Positions 11,790-22,803 of a stretch of DNA of 64,000 nt are shown one piece after another; position 1 is the stretch's first letter, and the number at the start of each line of letters is the position of its first letter. The stretch is taken from positions 393,501 to 457,500 of the forward strand of contig JAQFVV010012546.1 in NCBI GenBank assembly GCA_028023455.1, in the 5' to 3' direction. A program made the position numbers and the translations under genes. This DNA is from Epiperipatus broadwayi. Taxonomy: Eukaryota > Onychophora > Udeonychophora > Euonychophora > Peripatidae. The notes under the pieces are model-generated. The model did no database searches and had not been told where the DNA came from. It worked only from the letters and a program-made list of their open reading frames with translations.

Positions 11790-13140
11790 AATATTATCAG
11801 CTGTTTTTATATCACCATGAAATTTAGAGCTATGGCAAAATTATGAACTCAAAAGCCAAAAATTCCTCAATTAAAATTCAAGTTGTCAATTTTAGTGTTT
11901 AAATATTAAATGACCTTCTGAGTAACTAACCATTTGGTTAATTTTTAAAATATCCTTGTCATAGCATTTATTATAATTATAAAAGCATATGATAACAATA
12001 ACTGCTGACTTCTCCTCACAAGATAAATTTTAATCAAATTAACTTGGTTTTCTGTTTTGCTATGTTTCGTTATTGTGTTGGAAGTCTTTCATTATTTTTA
12101 TATATAAAAATGTTTTATACTTACACATAAAGAATAAAAAAACATTTAAGTTAGTCCATTGCTTTCATATTTTTAAATATAGGACAACTTATTTATTTTA
12201 AACAAATATTATTCAAAATATTACTTAATTCAGAAGTTAAAATGTTCTCATTTTTTTAGATTATAGCTTTATAATTGTTAAATTTAAATAGTTAAGTGTG
12301 ATGGTTATTTGAGTGCTATGATTAAAAATTTGTATAAATCTTTTTTTTTAAAGTAGAATCTTCTTCAACCATTAAAGTATTTTATGGCTGTTTTATCAAA
12401 CAGCACAGACTTACAGTAAGGTTTTTCAGACTTTTTGGTATTTTCTCCATAGAGTAAGCTTGTGGTTATGACCTGTAGAGGTCCCTACCTTCACATTTTT
12501 CAGATGTATATTCTTGAGGTTACAGCCTTAGTAAATATTAGTTAAACACTATTTAAAAATTTTATTTATTTGTTCAAATAACTTGCTTCTTTCAGTTAAT
12601 CTTATACTGATTTGCAGACACAATTGTTGCCTTTTGATATAATTAATTTCATTTAATATTTTTTAAACATTAACCATATTAATTTGAACATGTTAATCTC
12701 ACCAATTTTTATTGGACACTGGTGAATTTTAACACTGACTAAAAAAAACATTTCAATATCTTTAAGCATAAAATGTTTTAATAACAAATTATTATAAACC
12801 TTATTTATATTCATCAAACAAATGTCAATTTGAAATTTGATAATTTTTTCAATCATTTTCAAGTACATCCTATTAATTCAGGAAAGTTGCATTTGTCATT
12901 CCAGTGAGAATGACCTGTAAAATTAGTATGGATAATTATTTTGCAGTTGTTTGTTAATGATTTACCATTGTCTTTTATTCAATACATTTGGACTTTAGAT
13001 AACATTAGATTTTAAACACGTATGTTGAAATTTTATCTAAAAATATATTGGCAAACACATTTTTTATAAAAAAAAAGTGGTTTGCCATTTTAAATTATAT
13101 AATAGGGTTATCAACATATTTTCATTTTTAACTACAATTT
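11790..13140. other. AT-rich intergenic DNA
   Basis: No gene is recognised. A less AT-rich segment at about 12390-12530 (TAAGCTTGTGGTTATGACCT nearby) has no long frame. The 71-codon minus-strand frame at 12653-12868 is hydrophobic and lysine/isoleucine-rich, as expected by chance in AT-rich DNA. Confidence 0.4.
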
Positions 13141-13310
13141 AATATAAATAAAATAATATTTAAAATAATACTTTTATGAAAATAGCCCACTAAAATGTAA
13201 AAAATAACAAAGTAATAATCCATTTCATGCTCATTATTTTTTACATTTTAATGGGCTATTTACATAAAAATATTATTTTAAAAATTCTTCTTTTTTAATA
13301 TTATTTATTT
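13141..13310. mobile_element. Fold-back (MITE-like) element
   Basis: The left arm 13161-13206 (TTATGAAAATAGCCCACTAA and ATGTAAAAAATA) is repeated inverted at 13234-13280 (TTACATTTTAATGGGCTATT). A weaker AT-rich extension lies outside on both sides. The spacer is about 27 bases. There is no coding capacity, so it is probably a non-autonomous DNA transposon of unknown superfamily. Confidence 0.65.
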
Positions 13311-13439
13311 TTTTTAGTTTTTAGTTATAAATAAAACAATTTCAATTTAAATAAAATAATTTTCTTCATGAATATTTTTTATTATGTTCCTTATTCTTTT
13401 CACAAGAGATTACTTTCTATAGTTTTGACATGAGTAAAT

Positions 13440-14160
13440 GACAAACAACAAGATATGTAAGAAATATAGTATGGAATGTAGAAGATTTGGATAAAGAATT
13501 TATGTCAGTATACTTGTACAAAAGGTGAGGTTATGTTAAGAGAATTGTTGAATGTTATAGTGGCAAAGAATGTGATAGAAGAATAGATGCATTAATAAAA
13601 AACATAGGGAGTTTGAGAGGTGTAGAACAAGTATGGATAGTAAAAAATGTTTAAATATATATATATAGAAGTAAACAGAAAATTGAGTATAAGTTAATTT
13701 ACAATAATAGCAAGGAATGTGATTTACTGTTTAAAACCCAAACAGTACCATTAGCAATAAGGGAATATACACATAAATGGAGAAATGTAGGTGATTTAGT
13801 CTGCAAGTTATATAAGAAAGGGATGGAAAATATTAGGTATTTTCTAACTGAATGTAAATGCTTACAATCAGAAACAGTACAAATAATGAAGTTGTGGGAG
13901 ACTATATATAAGCAAAGTGATTATATAGAAAGTGGATTCTTGTTTTTTTATGCTGCATTTGGAAAAAGATAAGGGTGGTTTAAATATAAAGGCCAGAGAG
14001 TGAACCAAGATGATGCTATGAAAATTGAATTGGAACAGTATTGAGAAGAGTATGGAAAAACTTAGGGTGGAAATGGAAAGGAAAGATGACTAACAGGTTT
14101 CTCTGGGCATAGTGGCTGAGGCATTGCTGACTTCAATAAAGAAGCCATAGCACATAGTCA
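13440..14160 (+). pseudogene. LINE 3' end, decayed, with polyadenylation-like signal
   Basis: A frame from about 13786 to 13970 reads GDLVCKLYKKGMENIRYFLT followed by ECKCLQSETVQIMKLWETIY. This matches the C-terminal pattern of LINE polymerases, C-x-x-C followed by E-x3-HFL-x-EC. The second Cys has become Tyr and the His has become Tyr. Upstream, frames at about 13500-13740 contain plausible coding pieces with stops, such as AKNVIEE and NIGSLRGVEQVWIV. A short 3' segment at 14100-14155 ends in CAATAAAGAAGCC, a possible poly-A signal. It differs in sequence from the LINE at 11 kb. Confidence 0.55.
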
Positions 14161-14169
14161 TATTGCATC

Positions 14170-15285
14170 ACAGTTGTATTCATTTTGAAATTGGAAATGA
14201 ACAAAAAAATATTTTTCTAAAATTTATTTCTATATTTATTATTTTTTTACAAAATATTTATGAAGTATTAATTCTTTCAGAAGAATAATTCAGAGAAATA
14301 TTTACTTTTAATTAACTAAGTAAATTAATATTAACTAAACTTTATTCTAAAAATATAATATTATTGAGTTGTTAGGATCTCCCCTGGAAAAACTAAGGTT
14401 GTGAATTCAAATTCTAATCAGGGAACACATTTTAATTGTTGAAAATTTAAAAATGTGGCCATTCTAACAGGAACACAGACAGGACAAGTTAATATAACAG
14501 CATTTAATATAAAATATTCCCCTTTTTTAATTTCATAATATTTAGTTATTATTATTGAAATATATTTTGAAAAATTATGTTTTTATATATTTGTCTTGAA
14601 TTTTTTAATTATTGAAATTAATAATTTGAGAAGAACAGTATTCTAAAAAGTATTGTGTATATTTATCATTAAATATGTTTTTTTTTTAAAAAAATTCATT
14701 TTATTTTGGAAAATGTGTATAATCCAAATATGCTAAAAAATACTTTATTAAAAAAAACAAATAGCAAATTAAGTTTCATGATCAGATACAAAAACACTAA
14801 AAAAATTTAGTTTAAAGGAGGGCATTGATTGCGAATAATTATGAATGTGTTAAGGCTTTCACAAATCATTTCAAGATATAGTTGTTTATCATTATTATGG
14901 ATTATCAATACACTTCAATGCGATAAACATAAACATTGTTTTCCAAAATAAAAATATTATAGTACCAGTAAAATATCTACAAGGTGCACATCTATACTAT
15001 GTTATAGTTCTAATAAAAAGCTTTGTAATTGATAATGTTTGCATCAGGTAATGGTCATAGTTTTTGTAATACATATCAAATATATTTTTAGTAAATTTAT
15101 TTATATAGCTATTATAAAAGTTTTTTGTTATAGATAATGTAGTAGAAGCTAATCATTGTTATATTAGTTCATATAGTATCATAATATTAATAATTTTATT
15201 CATGAATAAATCTATTTTACTGCTAATCAAATATGCAAAATTTATAAATATAAATACTTCATAGCATAATCATATCAGAATATCT
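14170..15285. other. AT-rich DNA with a possible SINE/tRNA relic
   Basis: Mostly AT-rich. At 14365-14435 the words GTTAGGATCTCCCCTGG and GTGAATTCAAATTCTAATC lie about 45 bases apart. The second resembles a pol III B box, so this could be a worn tRNA-derived SINE, but there is no matching copy in the window. Nothing else is recognised. Confidence 0.3.
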
Positions 15286-15290
15286 TACTA

Positions 15291-15424
15291 GGACAAATTA
15301 CAAGCATATTCTAAAGTTGAATTTTTAAATAAACTTGCAAATATATTTACCTTTACGAAATATATACATATTTACAAGTTTATTTTAAAAATATTATTTA
15401 GAATATACTTGCAATTTATCACAA
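15291..15424. mobile_element. Fold-back (MITE-like) element
   Basis: Arms of about 55 bases: ACAAATTACAAGCATATTCT on the left, and its inverted counterpart AGAATATACTTGCAATTTAT on the right. Shared inner words are TTTTTAAATAAACTTGCAAA and its partner. The loop is short and AT-rich. No coding capacity. Confidence 0.65.
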
Positions 15425-16575
15425 TAACAGGTTTAAATGAGATTAGTCCATGAAGTATTAATATCATAAATGTAAACACAATATAAACTATTAAATCAAA
15501 ACAATTACATAATAATTATATAACTGTTTAATTATATATGACTTACAATGTTTAATAGTACATAATATTTTATTTTATTATTAAAAAGTTTTAGTTGCAT
15601 TTAGCGTAAATTATATAAATAATACTCATTGTTAAAAGTTTTACTGCTTATAGTTTTTTTTATGAGCAAGAACATAAAACCCTGCCCACTATATAAAATT
15701 TATGGACAAATGCACTTAAGACCTAGATGACAAAACATAACTACATGACAATTCTAGATACATCTATATTTACAAAAAAGAAAAAAAAGCCTCATATCAA
15801 ACAATTATACTACTTTACCAAGTATATTATCAGATTTTATTAACTAAAACATTACTGCATGCCTGTGATAGTATGAAAGTTTTAAATAGTAAAATTCTTT
15901 GTGGCCTTTGAGCATTCCATCATCAAATTTTCAATTGGCTGGACGGTTGAAGAGTTGGAGTGTGGAGTAGATTGAAGCTTGTCCATTAAAGTATGAGGAT
16001 TGGTTATCTTAATATATATCTGAGCACTTATGGCATATATGTGTAGAGATGGTAATCTGGACCAACTGATGATTGCTGGTTTAGCATGAAATATGTATAT
16101 TGGTGATTATTTATCTTTTTAGCATATATGGGTTCAAGTGTATCAGTGTTATGAGATAGTGTGGAGAGTGGTGGGTGGTGTGAAACTCTGTGCTCATATA
16201 CCCTATATATTGAAATAATTATAATAATAGAATATCACAAAAACAATTATGAAAAGAATTTATAATATTTATATAACACATTTACTTCAAGAGCACATTA
16301 ATATCATTTCTGGTCATATTTTATATGCATTGGAAAATCAAAATAAAACAAATTTGTCTTTCAGTAAATGTAACAAAAATTGGCACATACTTTGAATAAA
16401 TATGATATATGTCATGCTATAGATATTTTGCTTCTCTTTAAAATAAAATTTTCAAAATAATGAATTATAACTTTTTTATATATATTTGATCTTCCATCTT
16501 ATCACTGTTATTATTAAATAAACACCTGAAAATGAATTAATCCAATATTTATTTTATTAGAAAAAACAACAACTA
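15425..16575. other. AT-rich intergenic DNA
   Basis: No gene is recognised. The segment 15890-16200 is less AT-rich and G-rich on the plus strand (GGCTGGACGGTTGAAGAGTT), but has no long frame and no match elsewhere in the window. Confidence 0.35.
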
Positions 16576-16583
16576 GTAAATGG

Positions 16584-17900
16584 ATGTTTTCTACCTATAA
16601 CTTGACTTTAAATGAAGAAATAAAATATTATTTTTATATATATACTAACAATAAAAATAACTCATCCTTTGAATTCATAGCAGAAATAAAAGACTTTGCC
16701 TTGAACCCTGACATGAGGATCGCTGCCATAGATGTCTCAGAGTTGCACAGTTCTATTTGCAGAAGAAAATCCATTAAAATCATTAAGGAGGAACTGGAAA
16801 ACCACCACATAACACAGCCTCAGATCAATTCCATTGTCAAGTCCTTATCACGGCTTGACAAAAACATCATGGCCATTTATCCCAACCAGTGATTCTACAT
16901 GAAAGATGGTTGACCCACGGGGTTACATATGAGTGGCATTATATCTAGCATAGTCTTGAATCACTATGAAAAACAAGTTACTCCGAAATATTCTGACACT
17001 AATCAGCTCATTGCCAATGCTAAATATGTTGATGAATTGTTGATAGCCACACCTTCTGCAATCATTGAACAAAACAGAACTGATCTACAATATAGCACAC
17101 TTCTGACTCTAAATATTGAACATGAAAACAGCCACAAACAAGTAAAATATTTGGATATAGATTTACATTGAGAACATACACTAACTATAAAATGATCATC
17201 TAACCTCTGGAAGTAAAAGGTCACTCTCATTCTCTTTCCAATTCACCAACCAACCACAAACTCTCTGACTTGACTTCCTTTCTATATAGAAACACGCAGC
17301 TATGCAAATTTGAGGCAGATAGAAAGGCCAACTTGGTCTTGTACAGAGATTACTTATTAAAGGGTGGATTTAAGCAAAACCTTATTGAAAAGAAAATTAG
17401 ACAATTTTGCTATAAGATAAACAACAACACATCTAATCTCAATAAACAAAGGCTATTACTTCCATACTTTCTGAATGTGCATAAAAATTTGCATGATTTT
17501 TAATAAAAAGTACAATTTATGCTTTCACCACCACCCCCAACTCCAACAAATTAATTAACAACACCAAAGACAGATTACCATCCCCATAAACACCTCAAGT
17601 GGTGTACAACATTGCTTGCTTTGTAGCAAATTGCCATGCCTCATACTTTGGTGAGACCAGAGCTTCACTATCTATGCATCTGTCTCAACATATATATTCT
17701 TATAACAAAGAAATAACAAACCCAACTTGTAACTCAGTTTTTACCCAGCATCGCAACTCAGCATGTCATGATTGCCAACCACAGGAACCGATTGTTGTTT
17801 GCAGAGAATGACATGACTTAAAAAAAAGTGAAAGAGCTTGCTTTATTGCTAGAGACAATCGTACCATCAACAGAAAAAACACTTACTACAATATATCCAA
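16584..17900 (+). pseudogene. Penelope-like element: reverse transcriptase plus GIY-YIG endonuclease, decayed (PLE-2)
   Basis: Four frames in order cover most of a PLE polyprotein. 16584-16892 includes DFALNPDMRIAAIDVSELHS, a palm-domain motif. Near 16895-16990 the pieces FYMKDG, then a GYI/MSG box, match the conserved turn before the catalytic site. 16929-17171 contains KYVDELLIATPSAII, the catalytic box with the second aspartate changed to glutamate. 17270-17503 covers the thumb-like region (SFLYRNTQLCKFEADRKANL). 17599-17811 contains VYNIACFVANCHASYFGETR and LSQHIYSYNKE, the GIY-YIG nuclease with its zinc-binding cysteines. The gene is broken by stops between frames and by the YVDE change, so it is inactive. 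No family A terminal unit adjoins it. Confidence 0.82.
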
Positions 17901-18009
17901 AAAATGGAATACATAAAGTCATTTGCATAAATTTGCATTGCAGTTAACCACTTTCTTTAGTTATAATATGGCTGTGAGTATGAGAGCTGTGTCATATTTA
18001 TTTTGTGTT

Positions 18010-18240
18010 ATTTTTGTATTATTGTAATATATATAATGAATTTAGAAAAATTCAGCTTTTTGTGTGTATGCGTCATTAGCACAAATCATATTTATATAAT
18101 AAATATAATGGTAATCAACTATTATATACAATATTTTCAATCCACAGAAGTACTTTCTATTAATTCTTTAACTGAAAGTACTTCTGCAAATTGAAAAGAT
18201 TGTATATAATAGTTAATTGTCATTATATTTATTGTTTTTA
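18010..18240. mobile_element. Fold-back (MITE-like) element
   Basis: Arms at about 18098-18163 and 18168-18233: AATAAATATAATGGTAATCA pairs with the inverted TAATTGTCATTATATTTATT, and CAGAAGTACTTTC pairs with GAAAGTACTTCTG. The loop is under ten bases. It lies just beyond the end of PLE-2. No coding capacity. Confidence 0.7.
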
Positions 18241-18940
18241 TTGTTATTACAATAGTTTTATAAGTAACAGACATTTCATGTGTAGTATATAAATATGGTT
18301 ATTTATAAATAAATAATTGAAGGGTTTTATTGCTCACAAGTTGATAAGAAATATGAGTGTTAAAAGTATTATTACTGGGCATGATTCATGCAGTTATGCT
18401 ACCACAACATCAAATCATGCAAAGAATTAAGAATAATCAGTAAATGTTCAAATATAGCATTTAAAATAAAATTTCATACATAATAATTTAAAATTAATAA
18501 AAAATTACTATTTTAAATTAATGCATTTAAAATTAATAACTTTAAAAATATTTGCATTTTTTATTTTTTTTATAATTAATACATTTTTTTAACTTTATTG
18601 TTTTTTTTATTATATGTTAGTTTTACAGAGCATATAATATTTTATCTTTATTATTACATAATCTCATGTATTATGAAAAATAGATTTTTAATCAAATGCA
18701 TGAAGAAATGAATATAACATATCAGAACACCAGATTAATAAACTAAATTTGAAATGCCATTTATAAATCATCAGAATACTTTCTTTTTCCATTACATCTT
18801 GTAAGTTTTAATTTGATAAAAAATTAAAGTAATAAAATGTGATATATAAATTATACAGAACACTTATAGAGTTAGATATAGAAAAATTATTAATAAATCT
18901 TATGAAAAGTATGGCGGAGTTGTGAACTCAAGTAGTTATG
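18241..18940. other. AT-rich intergenic DNA
   Basis: Low-complexity A/T words dominate. A short match to 23.17 kb and 45.32 kb (TTGCTCACAAGTTGATAAGAA against TTGCTTGAGTGTTCATAAGAAG and TTGCTCAGGAGTTCATAAGAAG) near 18330 suggests a worn dispersed repeat, possibly tRNA-derived. Confidence 0.3.
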
Positions 18941-19115
18941 AAAACCACTAAACATGACATGACCACTATCTCATACTAGCACAATAATTGTTATTAAACA
19001 ATTCAAAACAAAACAACACTCTCCATATAGTAGTGCCATCTTGTGCTAACAAGAGCAATCAATGGATGCCAGAAGGCTTGTGCATAAAATCCCTATCTAG
19101 TGCCTACTCATCCAA

Positions 19116-19162
19116 TATCCCCAGACTAGTTTCTGGCTTGTGGCCTTCATCAGTGAGGAGCC
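19116..19162 (-). ncRNA. Hammerhead ribozyme motif (family A), best-preserved copy
   Basis: On the minus strand: stem I strand TCCTCA (19154-19159), core CTGATGA (19147-19153), stem II GGC-CACAA-GCC, GAAAC (19129-19133), TAGTC, and stem I partner TGGGGA (19118-19123). Predicted cleavage is between 19124 and 19123. Every invariant core base is present. Stem I forms six pairs including one G-U, and stem II forms three G-C pairs. The base of stem II is an A/A mismatch rather than the usual G-C, which is atypical. Stem III is only the self-complementary ACTAGT, which suggests cleavage as a dimer, as reported for PLE hammerheads. This is the strongest ribozyme candidate of family A. Confidence 0.72.
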
Positions 19163-19470
19163 TTGGATCTGAGAGCACTGCACCTAGATCTTAGGATCTA
19201 ATGCAACCCTCCAGCACCCACCTTTTAACTCTATTTAACTACAAAACTATGAGAATGAAATTGAAAACACTATTAATATTTTCAATCCAAGCTCAATAGC
19301 TTATATAGTCATATGGGTCTGAACTCAATTCAGTACCCATACATTTTGGTGTCTTTGGCTCTTTAACAACCATAGCCACCACTATCCTATTAGGCAGGAT
19401 TGGTGTTAAACCACTAAACATCACATGACCACTATCTCATACTAGCACAATAATTGTTATTAAACAATTC

Positions 19471-19576
19471 AAAACAAAACAACACTCTCCATATAGTAGT
19501 GCCATCTTGTGCTAACAAGAGCATGCTCTTGTTAGCACAAGATGGCACTACTATATGGAGAGTGTTGTTTTGTTTT
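19471..19576. repeat. Perfect 106-bp palindrome without spacer
   Basis: The arm 19471-19523 is the exact reverse complement of 19524-19576: 53 of 53 bases with no loop. The centre is GAGCAT|ATGCTC-like (GAGCA|TGCTC). It joins the end of a PLE terminal unit to an inverted copy of itself. Confidence 0.95.
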
Positions 19577-19579
19577 AGT

Positions 19580-20200
19580 TATGAAAACTAAGAATAAAAA
19601 AAATTAGGTTAAAATAAATGCTAAGTAATTGGAGTTATATAAAAATGAAAATTTTACAAATTAGAAAAGAGTATTTTATTAGACTTTAGAAATTTACAAT
19701 GTTGTACAAATAATTAGGTATTTAATTAATTGCTCATGAGGCAGCTTGGCCTTCTAACACTCTTCATAGACATTCAATTATCTAAGGAATATATTTTTTT
19801 ACTTGCATTATCTAAATGAGAATTGATACTGAATAATTTACTCAGGGTCTTTCGTTTTACCATTGTGTTAAAACAAGGTGCATTCTATAAAAAATGTATT
19901 TGAATCTGAAAATGTACAAGATCTTGATATAGCCATAAATTTTTAGAAATAATCTGATCATTTGATAGTTTTTATTGCAGTCTTTGTTACATATACATGT
20001 GCAGCTACTGACTTGATTTTATTTATATTTTTAGGAAAGGCTTTTTAAAACTATATATTCATGCACCCACATTCGACCCTATCACATAAGTATTAAAAAA
20101 TGTAAAGCTTTAATTTTGATTTAAAAAATCAGAAATTAATTATGAATTTTAATTGTTTTTAATTTAAGCTAACTTAAATTAAGAGTACTTAAGGATGAAC
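19580..20200. other. AT-rich intergenic DNA
   Basis: No gene or repeat shared within the window was noticed between the PLE unit and the Merlin element. Confidence 0.35.
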
Positions 20201-20204
20201 CCAG

Positions 20205-21665
20205 ACAGCAAGATTGATTACAGAAAATTCCAGACATTGGGGGTTGGCAGTCATGTTTTTTATTTCATTATATATTTTCAAGAGATAACTATTCTACAAT
20301 TATAAGGAATATGTTTTATTCCTTAATATTAAAAAAATATCAAATCGATTATAAATTTCTGCTAATTGATTAAAAATAGCATTAAATGTATTATAAATTC
20401 CATTCACAGAAATAACACAAAAGTATGACAAATTTTAAATATAAATAAATTTAATAATTTAAGCTAAAGGGACTTTAAAAAAAAAAAAGACAACCGTGTG
20501 CTAAGTTACAACAATAAATTTTAAATAAAAAATAAATTTAAGCTGCAGAGATTTTTTAAAAACAAAAAGTGACTAGCATGGGTTACTCATGTCAGCGGCC
20601 TAAAATCCCTAATAGCTTGCAAAATCACCACAAATGTGTCTTCTTCTTTTCAATGTTTTGTGTATGCATGCCTGTATGCAGATCCATGGTGTTATATTGG
20701 AGATTGACTTTTAAATCTTCATAAATTATATGTTTATATGCATTACAGCAATTTGAATAAATTTTAGATCCATCAGCCACATTTTTATTAATAGCATCCA
20801 TAAGAATAGTAACTGGTTTCTCTGAGACAATTATTATAAAGCACTTGTCTCTCTGCACAAAACACTGAATAACCACTAATGTGGTAGTGTTGGAAGTGTT
20901 CTCAGTATCCTCACCTCATGATTTTTCTGCTTGCTTAGGAGGCCTTCATTGATTTCTGGTATTTTGTTAGGACCTCTGATTTTGTATGATAGTTTAGATA
21001 AAAGAGTATAGGTGCAAACTTTTTAAAGGAAGTTGTTCCAATCTATAACCACTTTGTTGGATAAATGTAATTGTTTATTAGCCCTTTGTATGGTCATTAA
21101 ATCTTCATACCACTGTAAATAACTGACTATAATCATAAATGACATTCTCAAGCTCTCTACCCATTTTACTTTCTAAAGGGATATTCATTTATAATAAACT
21201 TTCATGTTGCATTGCCATTGTGTGTCTGGTTGAAAATAATGTCTCATATCATGACCATTATTACATACTTTTTGTGAGGGCAGTATACTATTGTTTTTTA
21301 AATACTGAATTGCCTGTTATTCTGTTAATGGATGATCTCAAATTTTAATCATTTTGAGGAATATGATCTGAAAAATAATCACACTAAAAATTAAGTATTC
21401 TGAATGTAAAACCAATGTTACAAACTTGTTAGTGTTTAGACATAATATGATATATAAAGAAAATTAACTCATTACATATTTTGAATGGAATTTATAATAT
21501 ATTTATTGCTATTTTTCAAAGTTAATAGGAATTTATAATCAATTTATTGATATTTTTTAATATTAAAAAGTAAAACATATTCTTTACATTATGGGATAAC
21601 TATGTTCCTGAAAATATATAATAAAAAAACATGGCTGCCAATCATAGTATCTGTAATTATCCTTA
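20205..21665 (-). mobile_element. Merlin-superfamily DNA transposon with long inverted ends
   Basis: A transposase relic (see 20640-21100) lies between long terminal inverted repeats. The left arm runs from about 20243 to 20408 (GGCAGTCATGTTTTTTATTT through TTATAAATTCCATTCA). The right arm runs from about 21479 to 21643 (TTGAATGGAATTTATAATAT through CATGGCTGCCAA). The arms pair over about 165 bases with scattered mismatches and small gaps. A weaker extension outside reaches ATTACAG on both sides. The exact tips and target duplication could not be fixed. Merlin elements usually have much shorter inverted repeats, so arms this long are notable. Confidence 0.7.
20640..21100 (-). pseudogene. Merlin (ISXO2-like) transposase, decayed
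   Basis: DDE transposase of the IS1016/Merlin type, which would cut and paste the element. The minus-strand frame at 20625-20876 contains DKCFIIIVSEKPVTILMDAI, then NVADGSKIYSNCCNAYKHII, then MDLHTGMHTQNIEKKK. This matches the family's GTTIYSDCWKAY block and its TGAHTQNIE block. The catalytic Asp of the YSD box is Asn here. Upstream, broken frames at about 20950-21100 read LHLSNKVVIDWNNFL and YKIRGPNKIPEINEG, matching the helix-turn-helix/Cys region and the first IDE motif, also with Asp changed to Asn. Stops interrupt the region. Two lost catalytic residues make it inactive. Confidence 0.78.
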
Positions 21666-21669
21666 ATTA

Positions 21670-21975
21670 ATCTTAATGATTGGGCTAATCTTTAAGAACT
21701 AAATTAAGTAAAAAAAAAATAATGCAATTAAGAGTAAATGTTTACATTTTTATATTAAAAAATGATTTTTTATGAATATTTTTCTAAAATATCTATATTT
21801 ATGTTTCATTATTTCTATTATTACTCTGTTTGGCTACCTTATTTATATTTGTGAGAAGACATTAAACTTTTAGCATTGGAAAAAAACGTTCATGCTTGTA
21901 TTGTGTTTTGAAGTCTTATGATTGGATAATTTCAAATTGTTCTTTATAACAATTACAAAATTTTTTACAAGTATG
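21670..21975. other. AT-rich spacer
   Basis: No gene or structure was recognised in this stretch. Confidence 0.35.
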
Positions 21976-21980
21976 TTCTT

Positions 21981-22076
21981 AAACTATAATATTTAAAAAG
22001 CATTAAACTGTTGCACATGCGCTTTAGATCTAAAGCGCATGCGCAACAGTTTAATGCTGTTTAAATATTATAGTTT
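21981..22076. repeat. Spacerless palindrome with GC-rich centre
   Basis: Arms of about 48 bases meet without a loop at 22028/22029. The centre is GCGCTTTAGATCTAAAGCGC and the outer words are CAACAGTTTAATGCT and AAATATTATAGTTT. There are only a few mismatches, such as CACATGCGC against GCGCATGCGC. It contains the only CpG-rich stretch in several kilobases. It has no coding capacity and could be a fold-back transposon. Confidence 0.85.
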
Positions 22077-22079
22077 ATA

Positions 22080-22795
22080 AAAAAAATAAAAAAAACATCG
22101 CGCTATATAAAATAATTGACTTATTTACGTATGTTCGTAAGTTTTATTGACCAGATGATTCTCAGATATATCTACTCATTAACACTGAAGACATGGAGAT
22201 CCCTCACCCCATTATTACAAATCAATTCAACTGTATAGTTCTTTACTTAATTTAATAAATCATTACTAGTGAATATAAAAAATTATTGAATTATTCACTA
22301 CTAGAAATAAAATTGGAATCTTTAAAATCAAGGCTTTGCATATAGGAATTATTTGTTGATTCAGAACTTTAAGATTATTCAATGCACTCATAAATTAAAA
22401 TAAGACAATTAGGACAGAGTTTTAGGCAATTTACTGTTTTGCGTTTATAACAGAACAATTTGTACAATATATTTAATTTCCTTACTATAGATAAAAATGT
22501 ATCTATAATTTTTGCCATAAGTATTCTATCTATTTAAAATTAAATAACTTAATAAATGTTGAAGATTTTTAATGTTATAAACAAATATTTTTTTGAATTT
22601 TATATTTCAGAAAATGAATGTTTAAAATAAAGCTATTCCAAAGTTTATAAAAAAAATCGATGTGTATTCTTTATTTGAAACTTTGTTGCTGACAAACGTG
22701 TGTCTCCTTAGATACTGAAGTTAATTATATGTTAACAAGTGATTTTTCATTATTTCTATAGAATATGAATGACTGACAAGAAGAAACAATAGCAC
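22080..22795. other. AT-rich intergenic DNA
   Basis: A small inverted repeat (TTACTAGTGAATA with TATTCACTACTAG) lies at 22263-22312. Otherwise no gene or repeat was recognised. Confidence 0.35.
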
Positions 22796-22803
22796 TTTTT
22801 TTC

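Larger units (their letters stand above)
18943..19576 (-). repeat. Solo PLE terminal units (family A), tandem plus inverted
   Basis: A full family A unit (about 18943-19410) is followed by the first ~114 bases of a second copy in direct repeat (19411-19523). The word ACTCTCCATATAGTAGTGCC and its 100-base context recur exactly, with a period near 470. The second copy then turns back on itself as a perfect palindrome at 19471-19576. No coding sequence is attached. The unit's core part, with the hammerhead, reads on the minus strand. The tandem and inverted arrangement is as described for Penelope-like elements. Confidence 0.75.
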
